Source of the DNA: Clavelina lepadiformis
Lineage: Eukaryota; Chordata; Ascidiacea; Aplousobranchia; Clavelinidae
Length of the DNA stretch: 64,000 nt
Direction: 5' to 3'
Assembly: GCF_947623445.1 (NCBI RefSeq)
Contig: NC_135242.1
Span: 9,238,001-9,302,000, forward strand
This document shows positions 12,158-23,418 of this stretch, in pieces. The notes beneath the pieces were generated by a model. The model ran no database searches and had not been told where the DNA came from. It worked only from the letters and a program-made list of their open reading frames with translations. How positions within the stretch are numbered: position 1 is the stretch's first letter; every line of letters starts with the position of its first letter. The position numbers and the translations under genes were made by a program.

Positions 12158-13621
12158 TTAATCTATGTTTTCTGAAGTAGGTGATATAACGGGTATCATC
12201 TTTTGTAAGCAAAATGTAACAAAATTCACAATATTATGAACAAAGCCAGGTCTACGATTTTCGTCTAAATGTATGAAATAAAAGTACACTGGAAGCCCTG
12301 TTAAAAGAAGCGCTGTTCCTATTAAAGAATCCATTGTATCAGTGTAGAATGGAACACAAATGAGGAAAAGACAAACCACACAATATGAGATTGGTATGAG
12401 AATGTTAAATTTTAGTGGTCGTGGAAGATGAGGTTTGGTATGACGCAAATAAATCATTCCCAAGACAGAAATGCCGATTGTAAGCCAATACATAAAGCTG
12501 AAGTAATTGACCATTTTAAAAATATTGTCGCTACAAAGCCAGAGCATAGATGAGGCACTACAAAGCATGAGTGCAGGAATAGGTGTAAGGCGATCTGGAC
12601 TAACCATCCCAAGATAGCTGGGCAACTGACCCCTCTTCGCCCCTGCATAAAAAGTGCGAGAATAGGCAATATAATTTGAATTAAGAGTTCCAATTACAGA
12701 CATTGCTACAAAAATTGGTATGCTCCAACTGACTACACCTAAAGCTTTGATGGCAAATCCAACTGCCACTGCATCCGTAGCAATTAGTTCAGTTGGAGTT
12801 AATACTGCGTAATAAGCTACGTTGGTCAACAAATAAATGGTAGTACATGTTAAAACTGCAGCGAAAATTGCCTTTGGTAAATTTTTGCGGGGATCTTGCA
12901 ATTCTTCAACCACACAATTTAGTGCATCCCAGCCAGCAAATGAGTACAATCCAGAGTAAGTTGCAAAAGCAATACTTCCTACAGTTAAAGTAGTCCCTTC
13001 CCATGGTTTATGAAATGAGCCTGAAGAAGTGCCATGTATGCAAAGCATGCAGATTCCAGTCACGGTTATTATCAACAAAGCAAGAACTTTAAAAATAGTA
13101 AAAAGATCTTGAATTCTTGTACCGTATCTGACACTCCAACAGTTCATGAAGACAACAATAAGCAAGCAAGCTGCTGCCAACAAACGCACAGCGTAATATG
13201 GAGGATCGCAGTCAGGAAAGAAAGGCTGTACCACATAGTTACCAAACATCAAAGCTAATATAGCCATATCTGCTGGTTGCACCACAATAACGGTTATCCA
13301 CATTTGTAAAAAAGCAATGACTGGTCCAAAAGCCTCCAATGTATAAATATATGCTCCTCCAGATTTGGTGATCGTGGTTCCAAGTTCTGCATATGACAAG
13401 CAACCTAGAATAGTAATGCATCCACAAACAACCCAAATTATCAAACTTAAGGCCGGCGATCCGCATTCAAGCTGAACTCCTTTAGGCGAGAGAAATATTC
13501 CTGTGCCAATGACATTACCAACAATAATGGTAATGCCATTAAACAGTGAGATTTTTCTTTTGAGATTGATCCCTTGCCTCTTGCTCCCTTTTTCGTTGTT
13601 GTCCATTGCGTTTAGATACAA
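12158..13621 (-). CDS. LAT-family (SLC7 light-subunit) amino-acid transporter, intronless, copy 1
   Basis: A 487-residue open frame with no intron. It is a 12-membrane-segment APC-fold transporter of the SLC7A5-A11 group; by eye it is nearest to b(0,+)AT and related light chains. These exchange amino acids across the plasma membrane as a disulfide-linked partner of an SLC3 heavy chain. The substrate-binding unwound helix motif GTGIF is at residues 39-43. The conserved Cys for the heavy-chain disulfide sits between segments 3 and 4 in PFFPDCDPP (Cys138). Other family blocks are SYAELGT near 76-82, SVRYGTRIQDLFT and EELQDPRKNLPKAI. Length matches SLC7A9 (487 in human). A second Met at residue 6 is also usable; MDNNEKG there aligns with the relic 5' sequence of the neighbouring copy. 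Human relatives have about a dozen coding exons, so the intronless form suggests a retrocopy. The substrate cannot be told from sequence alone. Confidence 0.9.
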   Translation of the reverse strand: MYLNAMDNNEKGSKRQGINLKRKISLFNGITIIVGNVIGTGIFLSPKGVQLECGSPALSLIIWVVCGCITILGCLSYAELGTTITKSGGAYIYTLEAFGPVIAFLQMWITVIVVQPADMAILALMFGNYVVQPFFPDCDPPYYAVRLLAAACLLIVVFMNCWSVRYGTRIQDLFTIFKVLALLIITVTGICMLCIHGTSSGSFHKPWEGTTLTVGSIAFATYSGLYSFAGWDALNCVVEELQDPRKNLPKAIFAAVLTCTTIYLLTNVAYYAVLTPTELIATDAVAVGFAIKALGVVSWSIPIFVAMSVIGTLNSNYIAYSRTFYAGAKRGQLPSYLGMVSPDRLTPIPALMLCSASSMLWLCSDNIFKMVNYFSFMYWLTIGISVLGMIYLRHTKPHLPRPLKFNILIPISYCVVCLFLICVPFYTDTMDSLIGTALLLTGLPVYFYFIHLDENRRPGFVHNIVNFVTFCLQKMIPVISPTSENID

Positions 13622-14132
13622 TGTACACTACGAATTCAGAGAATTACTAACAAAACCTTTGACAGCAATTTATTTTAAATTTACGACGGATGGCTTCGAA
13701 TGAAAGCCACGCAGGAAACATAGGCCTACACTGCGAACACGAAAACGGAAGTTTCCGATTTCAGGGCGTTTATTCATTTTACCACATTTCAAACTTCTAC
13801 ATGAAAATACGTATTCCCTGACAGCATTTCATCAATTCAATGCTGAAATTACAAGTAGGCTATACTGAATAGTAACCAACTTAAAGTAAAACTTTAGGCT
13901 TGTACATAGCCTAAGTGAGATCAATTTGGCATGTTTGCAGCAGACCACAATCACAATTGTGTAGTAACCCAACAAAATGAAATTATTAAAGAAAAGCTAT
14001 TATAGTAAGCTATCCCGTGTTTAAGTCGATATACGCTGGGCTGCACATGTAAAAATTATGCAATCGGCCTTGAATTCAGACTCATGTCCAATGCCCATAG
14101 CAAGATTCTTTTCACAGTTTTCTCGAGCATAA
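13622..14132. other. Spacer between the two transporter genes
   Basis: About 510 bp holding the promoter side of copy 1 and the 3' flank of copy 2. A minus-strand AATAAA (plus TTTATT at 13769-13774) lies about 360 bp after the copy 2 stop. No TATA box stands out. A TAGGCCTA palindrome is at 13721. Confidence 0.4.
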
Positions 14133-15569
14133 CTAATTTTCGTCCTTTGTTTCTTTTGATGTAGATGGCGAAATAACAGGAATCATTTTTTGCAAAGAAC
14201 ATGTCATACAAGAAACAAATGTACGAACCACGGCAGATCTACGAATTTCATTTAAACGAACAAAATATAAGTACACTGGAAGCCCTGTTAAAAGAAGCGC
14301 TGTTCCTATTAAAGAATCCATTGTATCAGTGTAGAATGGAACACAAATGAGGAAAAAACAAACCACACAATATGAGATTGGTATGAGAATGTTAAATTTT
14401 AGTGGTCGTGGAAGATGAGGTTTGGTATGACGCAAATAAATCATTCCCAAGACAGAAATACCGATTGTAAGCCAATACATAAAACTATAATAATTGACCA
14501 TTTTGAAGATATTGTCGCTACAAAGCCAGAGCATTGGTGTTGCACTACAAAGCATAAGAGCAGGAATAGGTGTAAGGCGATTTGGACTAACCATTCCAAA
14601 GTAATTTGGCAAATGACCGTGATTTGCTGCCGTGTGATATATGCGAGAATATTTAATGAAATTTGAATTTAGTGCCCCAAATACAGACATTGCTACAAAA
14701 ATCGGTATGCTCCAACTGATTACACCTAAAGCTTTGATGGCAAATCTAACTGCCACTGCATCCGTAGCAATTAGTTCTATTGGAGTTAAAACGGCGTAAT
14801 AAGCTACGTTGGTCAACAGATAGAGAATCGTACATGACGTAATTGCAACGCAAATTGCTTTGGGTAAATTTTTGCGGGGATCTTGCAATTCTTCAACTAC
14901 ACAATTCAGTACTTCCCAGCCAGTAAATGAGTACAATCCAGAGTAAGTTGCAAAGGCGACACTTTTAACTGTTAAAGTAGATCCCTTCCAAGGGTTAGAA
15001 AACGAACCCATAGAACTACCGTAAATGAAAAGCTTGCTTAAACCAGTTACAACAATTAAAATTAGAGCTAGCGTTTTGGAAATAGTGAAGAGATCTTGAA
15101 TTCTTGTACCGTATCTGACACTCCAACAGTTCATGAAGCCAACAATAAGCAAGCAAGCTGCTGCCAACAAACGCACAGCGTAAAATGGAGGATCGCAGTC
15201 AGGAAAAAAGGGTTGTACAATGTAGTTACCAAACATCAAGGCAAGAAGCGATAAGCCAACCAGTTGCATTAACATAATATTCATCCATAACAATATAAAA
15301 GCAACGGCAGATCCAAAAGCCTCCATTGTGTACGTATAAGGCCCGCCTGACTGTGGAATTGTGGTTCCAAGTTCGGCGTATGACATCGAACCCAACATGG
15401 TAATGCATCCACAAACAAACCAGATTATTAAACTTAAGGCCGGTGATCCGCATTCAAGCTGAACTCCTTTAGGCGAGAGAAATATTCCTGTGCCAATAAC
15501 ATTACCAACAATAATGGTAATGCCATTAAACAGTGAGATTTTTCTTTTGAGATTGATCCCTTGTTTCAT
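14133..15569 (-). CDS. LAT-family (SLC7 light-subunit) amino-acid transporter, intronless, copy 2
   Basis: A 478-residue intronless frame, a tandem paralogue of the gene at 12158-13621 in the same orientation. GTGIF is at residues 26-30 and the presumed heavy-chain disulfide Cys at 125 (FFPDCDPP). The N-terminal 55 residues and the stretch from about residue 370 to 440 are almost identical to copy 1. The loop and membrane segments 3-4 (SGGPYTYTMEAF through LMQLVGLSLLA) and the loop after segment 5 are clearly diverged, which may shift substrate choice. The copy 1 inner start codon is changed here: the aligned codon reads GTC, so translation probably begins at the Met just before KQGINL. Both genes keep full-length frames, arguing for selection on both. 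Expressed roles are unknown. Confidence 0.9.
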   Translation of the reverse strand: MKQGINLKRKISLFNGITIIVGNVIGTGIFLSPKGVQLECGSPALSLIIWFVCGCITMLGSMSYAELGTTIPQSGGPYTYTMEAFGSAVAFILLWMNIMLMQLVGLSLLALMFGNYIVQPFFPDCDPPFYAVRLLAAACLLIVGFMNCWSVRYGTRIQDLFTISKTLALILIVVTGLSKLFIYGSSMGSFSNPWKGSTLTVKSVAFATYSGLYSFTGWEVLNCVVEELQDPRKNLPKAICVAITSCTILYLLTNVAYYAVLTPIELIATDAVAVRFAIKALGVISWSIPIFVAMSVFGALNSNFIKYSRIYHTAANHGHLPNYFGMVSPNRLTPIPALMLCSATPMLWLCSDNIFKMVNYYSFMYWLTIGISVLGMIYLRHTKPHLPRPLKFNILIPISYCVVCFFLICVPFYTDTMDSLIGTALLLTGLPVYLYFVRLNEIRRSAVVRTFVSCMTCSLQKMIPVISPSTSKETKDEN

Positions 15570-17490
15570 ATTATTATTGTTATCGACGGCGATTCACCTA
15601 AATCATTCAAACCCTCACAAAGATAAACTTATTTACCAGATATGTGTCTCACAGAACCACGTCTAATTTACGTCGATGCACTAAACAGCAGGCTACAGGA
15701 AACAGTCCATTAATTTATTAGTGGTAGTTTCCGTGAATTGAACTAAAGTTGAATAACTAATCGTTTACTGTTAACGTTTAAAGATACCATTCACACGACT
15801 ATTTTGGAGACGCATTTAAATCAAACAGGTTTGGTTTAAACGGAACTCCAAAACTATACACAGTTTTCTACTGTGTTTGGCAACAAAATGTTGAATGGCT
15901 TCTTCCTAATCAAAAAGTAATCTTCGTAGTTCAGCTAGTCGTGCATTAATTGTATTTTCTGTGAACAACGCGATACAGTAGGTCATTCACGGGGTCGTAC
16001 AAACAATCTGTGAGACCGAAGACGCAATTGGTCATGCGGCCAAAAATTTTTTCGTACGTCCGTATTTGAATCTGTTTAACGGCGCGACAACTAAACTAAT
16101 ACGGTAGTTGGAAATTAGGGGGAGGTTGAAATATAGTTTAAAAACATGCAGGTGTTGCTTTCGCAATAAAACTTCTTCAGACGCAATTCAAAAGCTTTTG
16201 CTGCACATATTTAATGGCTACCCCTAAGCCATGAGGGTAGCTTCACGCGGTGCGATTTAGTCTTACACAACCCCATCATTGCATTGCGTTCAGTGGTGCT
16301 TTTCAAACGAGGTCTTGCCTTGTGCAAAGATCACAAAAATCCCCAATCGGTAAAGGCGCAACGGCAAGCTCGTTAACTGAAGCTCGAGTAATGCGGAACC
16401 GAAGCCGATTAATTATATACATCGTTCAAAGACTTTCCTCATCAGTCCTACAGCATAAAGATTCTAGTACCATAGCATAGCAATTTGCGGCGTCGAAACA
16501 AAACTATACTTTTATACAATAATAGGCTCTAATATAATTATACTTTTCGCTACATTTTCATTTCATTATTTGATGATAATAATCAAATTAATGGACCACG
16601 CACAAAACGATTTTACTTTACAAAAAAAAAACATGTAGGCCTACGACAATTTTTACTCATTTCTAAACTTTATGGGTACAATATTGCCTGACAAGTGACT
16701 GGGTTACTATTATTGTAGATTGTACAATTTGTGTCTTATAACCTCGCGCACGCAAGGCATTCGCTATACCTAATAAGTTAAATAACGATATTTTAAGATG
16801 TAAGCCACAAACTAGGATAATTCTTCTTAATTTAATTTGTTCTACAATTACATGTTTAAGCATTCTTTATAGCTGTCCAGCTAATTACAATTCACTGAAA
16901 CCTTGCTATCAGCCTTCTGAAAATAGGCAAACGATGTAATAATCGTAAGCCTATGGTTACAGAAAAAAATGTTGAACGAAAATAGGAGTTAGTTTTGGTG
17001 GGAACCAGTTGCTGATCATTAAAAATGAACGTTCAAGCACCACAAAAAGCATGTTTGTGATAAATGCAATCCTTAATAAATGCAATCCTTTTGAATGATA
17101 TTGTATCCCATGAAGCGCAGTAGACTAGAAAAATGAATTAGAAATCTATTTCCGGGAGGGGAGCCTGGCTTTCTTGTAGCTATTTCGTTTTTTTGCAATC
17201 TCTGGAAAGTATACGAAATTACTCTACTTGAGGCGTTTAAAGAAATTGTTTATAACATGAAACGAGCTGCCTGTGAAAACACAGAAAGGATAAAATTTTG
17301 GAAAAATAATTGTCGTCAAAAATCATTTAAGGTTTCTTATATGTTTTTTTTTTTAAAACTCTGCTTTATTAAACAAAGCCGTCCACATGCAACAAAATAC
17401 AATACACGAAATATACAATATTTGACCGAACAAATCTGATAATACTTAAAACATTGGAGTATCGAAAAGGCAGAATGCTACATCGTTGTA
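15570..17490. other. Intergenic region between the transporter pair and MDH1B
   Basis: Contains the promoter side of transporter copy 2 and the 3' flank of MDH1B, with a minus-strand AATAAA at 17365-17370 about 120 bp past the MDH1B stop. Small open frames at 16250-16480 and 16663-16863 show no family motif and look like chance. A TAGGCCTA palindrome lies at 16636. Confidence 0.45.
17365..17370 (-). promoter_or_regulatory. Candidate polyadenylation signal of MDH1B
   Basis: Minus-strand AATAAA about 120 bp downstream of the TAA stop at 17491-17493. Supported by position only. Confidence 0.45.
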
Positions 17491-20400
17491 TTATTCAGTT
17501 TCATCTTCCTGAGCTTCAGCTTCCTCTTCCTGAATAACTTCCAGTTTCTCACCAGCTACCTTATTTGGCGATTCCACTGGACTTATCATCGACGATATTA
17601 TTTGCGCCTCTTCCCCAAAGACCTGTGAAAAAGACATAGCATTTCAATTCGCTTTACATATTTGATAGCTGTTTGGAAACAACTCTAATTCTTAACACAT
17701 GTCGTATTGATTAGGCGAACCTCTTTCTCTTCCTCTTCAATTTGGAAGACTGCACGAACATCCTGGATAAGTATAAATACATAATAATAAGTAAACAAGC
17801 CATTTCAATCAAAGGAGAGTTTACAGTCGGTATGAGCTATTCCAACATATCAGATATTTAGGTATTGAAGTAGCTAGTAGAAAATTCATAAGCGTTAAGT
17901 GTGGGTCAGCCGGGTATGCGCGGCAGACCCAGAAATCGGGCCAGCTTTTTGTTACGTACTAACACCGAAAGCCAGGATATCAATGAGATCAAAACTTAAA
18001 ATTTTCCAACACTGTAGTATTTTTTTTACTTGCAATAAAATATCTGAAAATCTTAAATACATCCAGCTTCCAAGCTGTGCGGTTGTAATGCGCTCTTAGC
18101 AAAATACATTCGCCCAGTTTTTCGTTAATTTAGTCCAGTGCTATTTAATCTGTGAGACTGTACGCACAAGTACGTATAGAAAAAATCTAGTTCTGATGAA
18201 ATTCGTCTCTCTGATTTTCGGTTATTCTTAAGCAACGATGATTAGTTGTGTAAGTTTGGCGTTTTCACGCTTACCCTCGTGTCGAGCCATGGCCGAGGCA
18301 AGCTTATCCGTAATATATGTTGCGCAGTTATCACAAAGCAAATCCAGTTTTGTCAACATATAGCTTCCATGAATAAGTCTGCCATTAAAAATAGCGTGAC
18401 AGAATGTTGGAGTGGCAAAGAAAAAACAACATCGAAGTAACGGAGCATGCTGATATCACATCATAACAAAGCGATGGCTTATCTCGTTGCTTTATACGTA
18501 TTTAGTTGAAAAGTGGTCGGGTGTTGTTATGGACAAAAGAATGTGCGCTTTTCTGGTATCGACATAGAAGTAGAAACTACGAGTGAGTAATTTAGGGTAA
18601 TGAATGAAATAAAATTTGTTGAAATATTTTTTCATTGGTTTTGCGCGAATCGACCATTAAGTCTGTATCCGCGTATCGTCTTGAAAAAGGTTTGTTTTAA
18701 GATGACTCTTGAATATGTTTAAATGTATATATTTAATTTCACTTTATCGCCAACTTCTAGATCTCGATGTTTCTTCTTTATGCACACATCGCTAATGAAA
18801 TCTTAGGGACCGATGTTGCACATTCGCGTACTCGCATTGCTATGAGGTGGATAAGATCGAAAAAACAAATTTTTTGTTAATACTTTTAACTGTATTGGCT
18901 AACCAACATTCCATTAGCTTTTTTACGGAATATTGCACAAGACCATAAAATCGGAATGGATGCCTTTAACTAAGGTCTGGGCCTAACTAAGGTAACGTAA
19001 ATGGCATAAAAAAGGTTCCAGACAAACTAGTATGGTATCACAAATTTTATACTCGGTCTGAGAAAAGTCTTTCCACAACTTAAATCCGGCGATGATTCCT
19101 CATCGCTCGAGCCTCGGTTACCGATTTTGTCTTCGTGCAAGTTCCGATAGATACACATTCTTCATTATTTTTTTAATCTTCTTGTATTAACCGAATTTGG
19201 AATTGTTCATCAAAACCACTGAACAAGAGTAAACGTCGTTCACGCCTTGCTCAAGGAAATTACAACGGTAGCACAACCGGAAATCGAATCAAATTTGGCC
19301 TTTGGTAGTTTAACCCTGACGTAACGTGCGCTTAAAGCAAAGTAAAACTCTCACGTAATGTTTGAAGACTATATCAAGTGTGTTGTAATTTGTTTCCGTA
19401 CGGGTCGAATTGGAGTTACATATGCTGACACATATACGTATACGGATTGTGGTACGGACTGTTCTATATAATGTTATATACAATACAACTATAAACTAAC
19501 TTTTTTAAGGTTTGCTTCTGCTCTCTTCAGTTTATCTTTCGTTTCAGGATCCACTTCAATATCCCAAACCACTTGGTAGGATCCCTCAGTAAAGCGCACA
19601 GGAAGAGAGAACACACAGTTAGAAATGCCATACCAGCCTAAGGAAAATAGCTCGTTTTAAAAAATATCAATCTACACAAAGCCCATACGATTTTCACATT
19701 GTAACAAAGTTGTTTTATCAATAAATCAACCAAATAAAGAGAGACAATGTTTACAATCACCTTCACATTTAACACCTAATGATGACATTTCATTTGTACC
19801 AGACCCATGTACCCAGTCATGGAGTAGGGTAACTATGGATGTTGCTTCACTCATGCTTGCTGAATGTCGTAAATCAGCCTCCAAAGAAGTCATGTGGACA
19901 TTGTGATCAGATATGAAATTATTTGATAACCACTTGCTACGAGAAAATAACATTGTTAGAATAACAAAACATTATAATGATTATATTGTTCATTAAAACG
20001 CTAATGAATTTATGATGCCTTCAACATTTACAAGTATCAATAAACTAATCAGAAAATTCTGTTTTTTTGTATTGTAGGTACATTTTTGCTTTCACAAATT
20101 CATGAACAATTCATTTTACATGTTTTAACGAATTTTTATTATTTATAATATACTAAGACAGTAAAAATAAGTATTTTTATAGACACATTTTTTTGCATTA
20201 TGAAACAAATATACTTTCGTTTATCTCACTTGTCATATATCATTTCAAGTAATGGACGGGAAAACCATTCTGGTCCCCACACCGCACTGTCATAACCATG
20301 AACACATCCTGCAGATATATCCAAGTAAATACTTTCAGAATTTGCATCATTGGCACAGCTGCCCCAGGAAATAACATTCTTTATTCCAGCTGAGTTTACG

Positions 20401-23400
20401 TTCAATTTTCTCGATAGCAAGGCTTTTGCTTGTCGTTCCTACAATATATTTTAATTATCAGGTAGAGCATGAGAGTTGCATTAAATCACAGTGGTTTAAC
20501 ATGCATATTGATGTAAAAACAAGTGTTTATTTTCATAAAATACTGGAAAATATGGTGCAAAAACCTTAAGTCTTGCTGTAGCAACAATGTTTTGTTTATT
20601 TATATTGCTCGTGTGTTCAACCAAGACATAAGTATTGAAATTGACAAATCCATTTCCAGCAACAATAATCTGAAAGTAATAGTGATTTAAAGGTTATATT
20701 CAAGACAAGCTGTATCTCTATACCACTGTTACCACGAACAATAATTTTGAGTGAAATATATTTTATGTATATAATAAGAATTCACACCATTTACCTTTAC
20801 GTCATTTAATGCTACTTGATCCAGTATTTCTGCATACAACTTATACTGATCTGCATATTCCTGTAATTTCTTATGACGTTTTTCATCATCTGTATCGCAT
20901 TTCTCATCTTCCAGAAATATCACTGCAGCTGCATCTCGAAAAGCTTCTTTTGGTTCCGTGCATATCGTTACATTTTTCAGGCAAGGATAAGCAAGATCAA
21001 TGGCTTCCATACACACACCTAAATGATATATTTTGTAATATTTATTATTAATTTTATACTTTATAAAATTTACATACAAATATTCCTAAGGTGTATACAT
21101 TCACTAAAACATATACCTTCAAGATGTTGCCTTTTCTTCTCATGATCTAAAAATCGAAGAGATATTTCTACTTCCTTGCCAAAGATGTACCCGCTTGCTA
21201 TGCTAGGAATCATGTGATATGCAACAGAACTTGACGCACTGAAATGTGTAAAGATTAATGGCAAATATGAACTGTGTACTGTCAAAAACCTTTATTAAAT
21301 GAAAGTAAATTTTGTAAAATCTATGCTTCAACATCATAGTCTTTTTAAATTGGTCTTTGTCAAATGCTGATTTAAATGTTTGTATATGCTGTCAAAATTA
21401 GAATATTTCAAAAATGATGTGTGTTAGATGTGCTCATAAATTTACGTACTTGGTTATACAAATGTGAATTGGCTTGCTTAAACTCTTGATGTATTCTTTT
21501 TCTTTAGCCTTAGCATAATTTGTAGTAATATTTTCGTCCTTTATTTTGAGCATTAAATCTGTCATCATGTCGGAAGTATTCCCATAATAACACTAGAATA
21601 TTGAAAGTTTTCATTACGAAAATAATTATGGACGTAATCTAATGGTTAATAACGATTAAGTAATGTTTAAATAATAACGTTAATAACATTTTAATCTAAG
21701 CAAAACAAAACAAAACAGCATTTAATAACTTACATTTGCATATTCCATAAATTCATTAAATCCACCCACAAGCATTCCTTTTCCACCACGATCTACCAAC
21801 TCTCTCCACACAATAGGACTCTTTTTGTGCATCCAACCATTTTCAGAACAAGTGTCAGATAACCACCCTTCCCACTTATTACTTGGGAGAACAATTTTAT
21901 GCACCTTCAAGATATTTTCATCAATTCACTTTATTGCATTGTACTTTAAAGAAGATATGCTGTACAAGCATATATCAGGTAAAACTTGTTTGTTAATTGA
22001 ATTGTGTTCATGTTAAAATGCTTTTACACAATACACACTAGTATCGTTATTATGCAGGCTGAATTGTGAAAAGTTTGTAATGTATATGCATGTATTTTGC
22101 CTAACCCTTTGCCCAAGTGGAAAGTATGGTAGATTTTGACGAGGAATCGTGCATGCAAATACCCTAATTTAGGCGCGATGAATGCACTGAAGCCTTAATT
22201 CTCTGCTAATTTATTATAAATCGACTTTAAGCAACCAACTTTGCCCGATTTGTTCAAGTTATCAATTGATGTGAACATACCAATGTACATTTCTTGCGAC
22301 GTATACAGCAAAGGTCAATTTGGCGTCGTGCCTATCCATAAAGGTGCAGTTGCCATGGTAATTGCAATTCAATAAGGTTCCACCCAGCCGTGTGTATTTG
22401 CTCTGTACCATGCCAACGTCATTTTTACACGTTCACCGTTTGCTGCATTTCAAGTGAGTTATGCCAAAGATTTTTAGCATGACCTGCAGTTAAGCGGCGT
22501 AAATTCAATTTGACATCAGCATAGCATGGAGCAAATGTACAACATGATGCAACCGTATTGAAACAATGGCAACTGTAATTCATTTTGCTCTTCCGTTTTC
22601 TCTTGTTTAGACAAAGAAGAGCAAAGTGCCTCCTTTTTTAAAGTTTAATGCAGTTGGCATAGCATGTTTTCGGCATACCTGTAATGTATGCCAAACTGAC
22701 CTTTGGCATACATTACGATCACAGAATGCATCTTGGGCCGACGTCAAACTGAAATTATGTCACTGGACAGTTTCATTTGTAGTTCATGCCAAAGATCTTT
22801 GGTGTAACAGTGTAACTCATGTGAAATGCTCAATGGTAAACGTGTAAAAGTTGATGTGCACAATGATGAGCCTCACGCTACGTTTTTCACTATTGCCCCT
22901 TTGTTACATATACATATAATAAATGCACATGGAACATATTACAGTATGTGCTCTTCAAAAGTAACAAATTAGTAAGTAGCTTATAACCTAGTTTTATAGG
23001 TATGGTACATGAATATGAAAAAGGTTATTAAAAATAACTTACGTTGAACTCCGGCAAATTCGAAGACAACTTGTCTGCAAGAAGTTCCAACTTGGCATAA
23101 TATGGACAATCACATGAACCTTTAATAAAAAAAAATTTGAAATGTATTATTATCTGGATTTAAGCCTTACTGACAAATGCATATGAAACAAAAACAAGAT
23201 TAACTTGTAATTCAACTCATTTCAAACAATTTCAATATTTATTTTTAAAATCAAGTTTAGACTAGCTTAGCTCAAAATATACGTCAAACATGTTTAAGTA
23301 TCTAGGTCTTGTAAAATTTTATATGAAGATATTTGAGAGAAAAAAAAAACGGTGTAAAGCGGAAACGATTGTGTTTGTATCATACCCTACCATTACCTGC

Positions 23401-23418
23401 AATAACAAATTTAGCCAT
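17491..23418 (-). CDS. MDH1B: Malate dehydrogenase-like protein MDH1B, complete, 12 coding exons, about 519 aa
   Basis: Exons in transcript order: 23397-23418, 23043-23119, 21734-21904, 21450-21592, 21117-21238, 20795-21018, 20565-20669, 20230-20438, 19761-19936, 19501-19637, 17721-17762, 17491-17622. Every junction is GT-AG and in phase; total 1560 bases, 519 residues (human 518). The N-terminus [20 protein letters not shown] and the block [20 protein letters not shown] are diagnostic of MDH1B, which has an extra N-terminal domain before the lactate/malate dehydrogenase fold. [14 protein letters not shown] (about 136-149) stands at the NAD-binding turn. At the position of the catalytic His of true malate dehydrogenases (WGNHSS) the protein has WGSCAND (about 313-319), so dehydrogenase activity is doubtful; human MDH1B also departs there. 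The tail is rich in Glu. In vertebrates the gene is mainly expressed in ciliated and testis tissue. Confidence 0.92.
19047..19245 (-). repeat. SINE-family copy 1 (body with degraded tRNA-like head)
   Basis: Lies in the MDH1B intron 17763-19500. Read on the minus strand it ends in a CTCAGACCGAGTAT-like tail. It shares blocks such as CACAACTTAAATCCGGCGAT and GATGATTCCTCATCGC with 59315-59534, and its far end (AATTTGGAATTGTTCATCA) with 48890-49062. The tRNA-like head is barely recognisable. Confidence 0.6.
21905..23042. other. Large second intron of MDH1B
   Basis: About 1.1 kb without coding signal. It contains a short imperfect hairpin around 22670-22715 built from GTAATGTATGCC and its complement GGCATACATTAC, perhaps the trace of a small inverted-repeat element. 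Confidence 0.4.

Noticed and set aside
12454..15453. Smaller frames overlapping the transporter genes on either strand
   Set aside because: They are shadows of the two long SLC7 frames.
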